DNA of 7,880 nt, taken from positions 1 through 7,880 of the forward strand of contig JAEXUB010000013.1 in assembly GCA_023453125.1 (NCBI GenBank), written 5' to 3'. The notes beneath the pieces were generated by a model. That model was not told where the DNA came from. It saw only the letters and a program-made list of their open reading frames with translations, and made no database searches. The DNA comes from Bacteroidota bacterium. Lineage in GTDB: Bacteria > Bacteroidota > Ignavibacteria > Ignavibacteriales > Melioribacteraceae. Each line of letters begins with the position of its first letter. Within the stretch, counting starts at the first letter, position 1. A program made the translations under genes and the position numbers. Positions 7,014 to 7,880 of the stretch are shown here, piece by piece.

Positions 7014-7036
7014 ACCCGGGGGATATTCCCCCGGGT
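7014..7036 (+). terminator. Perfect GC-rich hairpin between cheW and cheR (terminator or attenuator)
   Basis: Arms ACCCGGGGGA (7014-7023) and TCCCCCGGGT (7027-7036) pair perfectly over 10 bp around a three-base loop TAT. The stem is followed by TTATTCC, giving only a short, interrupted T tract. It begins 11 bases after the cheW stop and ends 17 bases before the cheR start. The stem is strong enough for intrinsic termination, but the weak tail and the next gene directly behind it suggest partial termination, or an RNA processing/stability hairpin that lowers cheR expression relative to cheW. Confidence 0.7.
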
Positions 7037-7043
7037 TTATTCC

Positions 7044-7048
7044 TGAGG
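7044..7048 (+). promoter_or_regulatory. Ribosome binding site of cheR
   Basis: TGAGG sits five bases before the ATG at 7054. A second in-frame ATG at 7090 has AGGA only one base upstream, too close to work, so 7054 is preferred. The site lies just outside the preceding hairpin and should be accessible. Confidence 0.55.
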
Positions 7049-7053
7049 CAATT

Positions 7054-7880
7054 ATGGAAACAGCAGCAAACAGTCTATATAAGCAGGAAATGAATGACTC
7101 GGAATTCCGAAGGCTAAGCGATATTATTTACCGTACAAGCGGAATCTGCCTTCCAGATGTAAAAAAGGTCCTTGTAGAAGGTAGAATCAGGAAAAGAATC
7201 AAGATGCTTGGCTTCGAGTCATTCGGCAGCTATATGGAATACCTCTTTTCCGACAGAGGAATGACTGAAGAGCTTATTCCGTTAATTGACGTGGTTACAA
7301 CAAATAAGACAGATTTCTTCAGGGAGATTCAGCATTTCGATTTTCTTACCGAAACAGTACTCCCGGGTTTAAGTGCGGGCAGAAGGAACATTAATATTTG
7401 GAGCGCCGGCTGCTCAACCGGGGAAGAACCTTATACAATGGCAATCGTCTTTAACGAGTTTTTTGGAAGCGCTAATGATTACCGCTATCAGATATTTGCT
7501 TCCGATATTTCTACCGAAGTGCTTCAAAAGGCATATGCCGGAGTATACGAAGAAGAAAAAACCGAGCCGGTACCGCCGGCACTGCTGAAAAAATATTTTA
7601 TGAGGAGCAAGGATCCTTCAAAGAAAATCCTTAGGGTTGTTCCGGAGCTTAGGAAAAAAATAAATTTCTTCAGAATTAACCTGCTGGAGGATTTATCCGA
7701 ACTGCCCTGTACAATGGATATAATATTTTGCAGAAATGTAATTATTTACTTCGATAAACAAACGCAATTTAAGGTCTTGAGCAATTTGCTAAGCAAACTG
7801 AATCCGGGTGGATATTTATTCCTGGGGCATTCTGAAACTCTTATGGGAGTGGATCTTCCCGTTGAAAGGGCGGCATCCAC
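7054..7880 (+). CDS. cheR: Receptor glutamate methyltransferase CheR (3' truncated by window edge)
   Basis: CheR uses S-adenosylmethionine to methylate glutamates on receptor signalling helices, the adaptation step countered by CheB. From ATG 7054 the frame is open to the end, giving 275 codons; CheR is usually about 270-290 residues, so only a short C-terminal piece is missing. The N-terminal helical domain is present (SGICLPDVKKVLVEGRIRKR split over 29-48). Next come TTNKTDFFRE (82-91), WSAGCSTGEEPYT (116-128), ASDIS (149-153), FCRNVIIYF (225-233) and GHSE (258-261). Every signature residue altered in the short CheR-like protein at 1136 is normal here, so this is the likely working enzyme for the receptor. 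It is separated from cheW by a strong hairpin and may be expressed at a lower level, which fits the low CheR amounts normally needed. Confidence 0.96.
   Translation, partial: METAANSLYKQEMNDSEFRRLSDIIYRTSGICLPDVKKVLVEGRIRKRIKMLGFESFGSYMEYLFSDRGMTEELIPLIDVVTTNKTDFFREIQHFDFLTETVLPGLSAGRRNINIWSAGCSTGEEPYTMAIVFNEFFGSANDYRYQIFASDISTEVLQKAYAGVYEEEKTEPVPPALLKKYFMRSKDPSKKILRVVPELRKKINFFRINLLEDLSELPCTMDIIFCRNVIIYFDKQTQFKVLSNLLSKLNPGGYLFLGHSETLMGVDLPVERAAS

Noticed and set aside
7373..7588. A 71-codon + strand open frame starting at an ATG-like codon
   Set aside because: It lies wholly inside cheR in another frame; the cheR frame (7054 to the end) carries all CheR motifs. The out-of-frame product resembles nothing.

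Overview
The window is one stretch of a chemotaxis operon from a motile bacterium. All genes lie on the + strand and are tightly packed: no gap exceeds 51 bases, so there is no stretch of 300 bases without a gene. Composition is moderately AT-rich. Shine-Dalgarno sequences are clear (AAGGAG, AGGGAG, GAGG). The receptor has a periplasmic sensor between two membrane helices. The organism cannot be named safely from this. The general style (lysine- and glutamate-rich proteins, multi-HAMP receptor) would fit an Ignavibacteria-like or other anaerobic Gram-negative lineage, but that is a low-confidence impression.

Layout. 1-1107: the C-terminal part of the histidine kinase CheA (end of dimerisation domain, ATP-binding domain, CheW-like domain); its phosphotransfer domain lies before the window. 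1136-1750: a short CheR-like methyltransferase that lacks the N-terminal CheR domain and has substitutions in several signature motifs. 1750-2349: a metallo-beta-lactamase-fold protein with a full set of metal ligands, overlapping the previous stop by one base. 2366-6457: a 1363-residue chemoreceptor in which about 760 residues between the membrane and the signalling hairpin are a stack of HAMP-like modules, including eight tandem units of about 91 residues. 6493-7002: the coupling protein CheW. 7014-7036: a perfect GC-rich hairpin. 7054 to the window end: a conventional full-length-type CheR, cut off near its C-terminus and missed by simple ORF calling because its stop lies outside the window.

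How the genes fit together. The receptor, CheW and CheA are the three parts of a signalling array: the receptor controls CheA through CheW, and CheR methylates receptor glutamates for adaptation. CheY and CheB are not in the window. The unusual elements are the giant poly-HAMP receptor, the degenerate second CheR, and the MBL-fold protein translationally coupled to it. Together these suggest a dedicated sensory pathway with its own input or adaptation branch. That interpretation is inference; gene identities other than the exact roles of the short CheR and the MBL protein are well supported.
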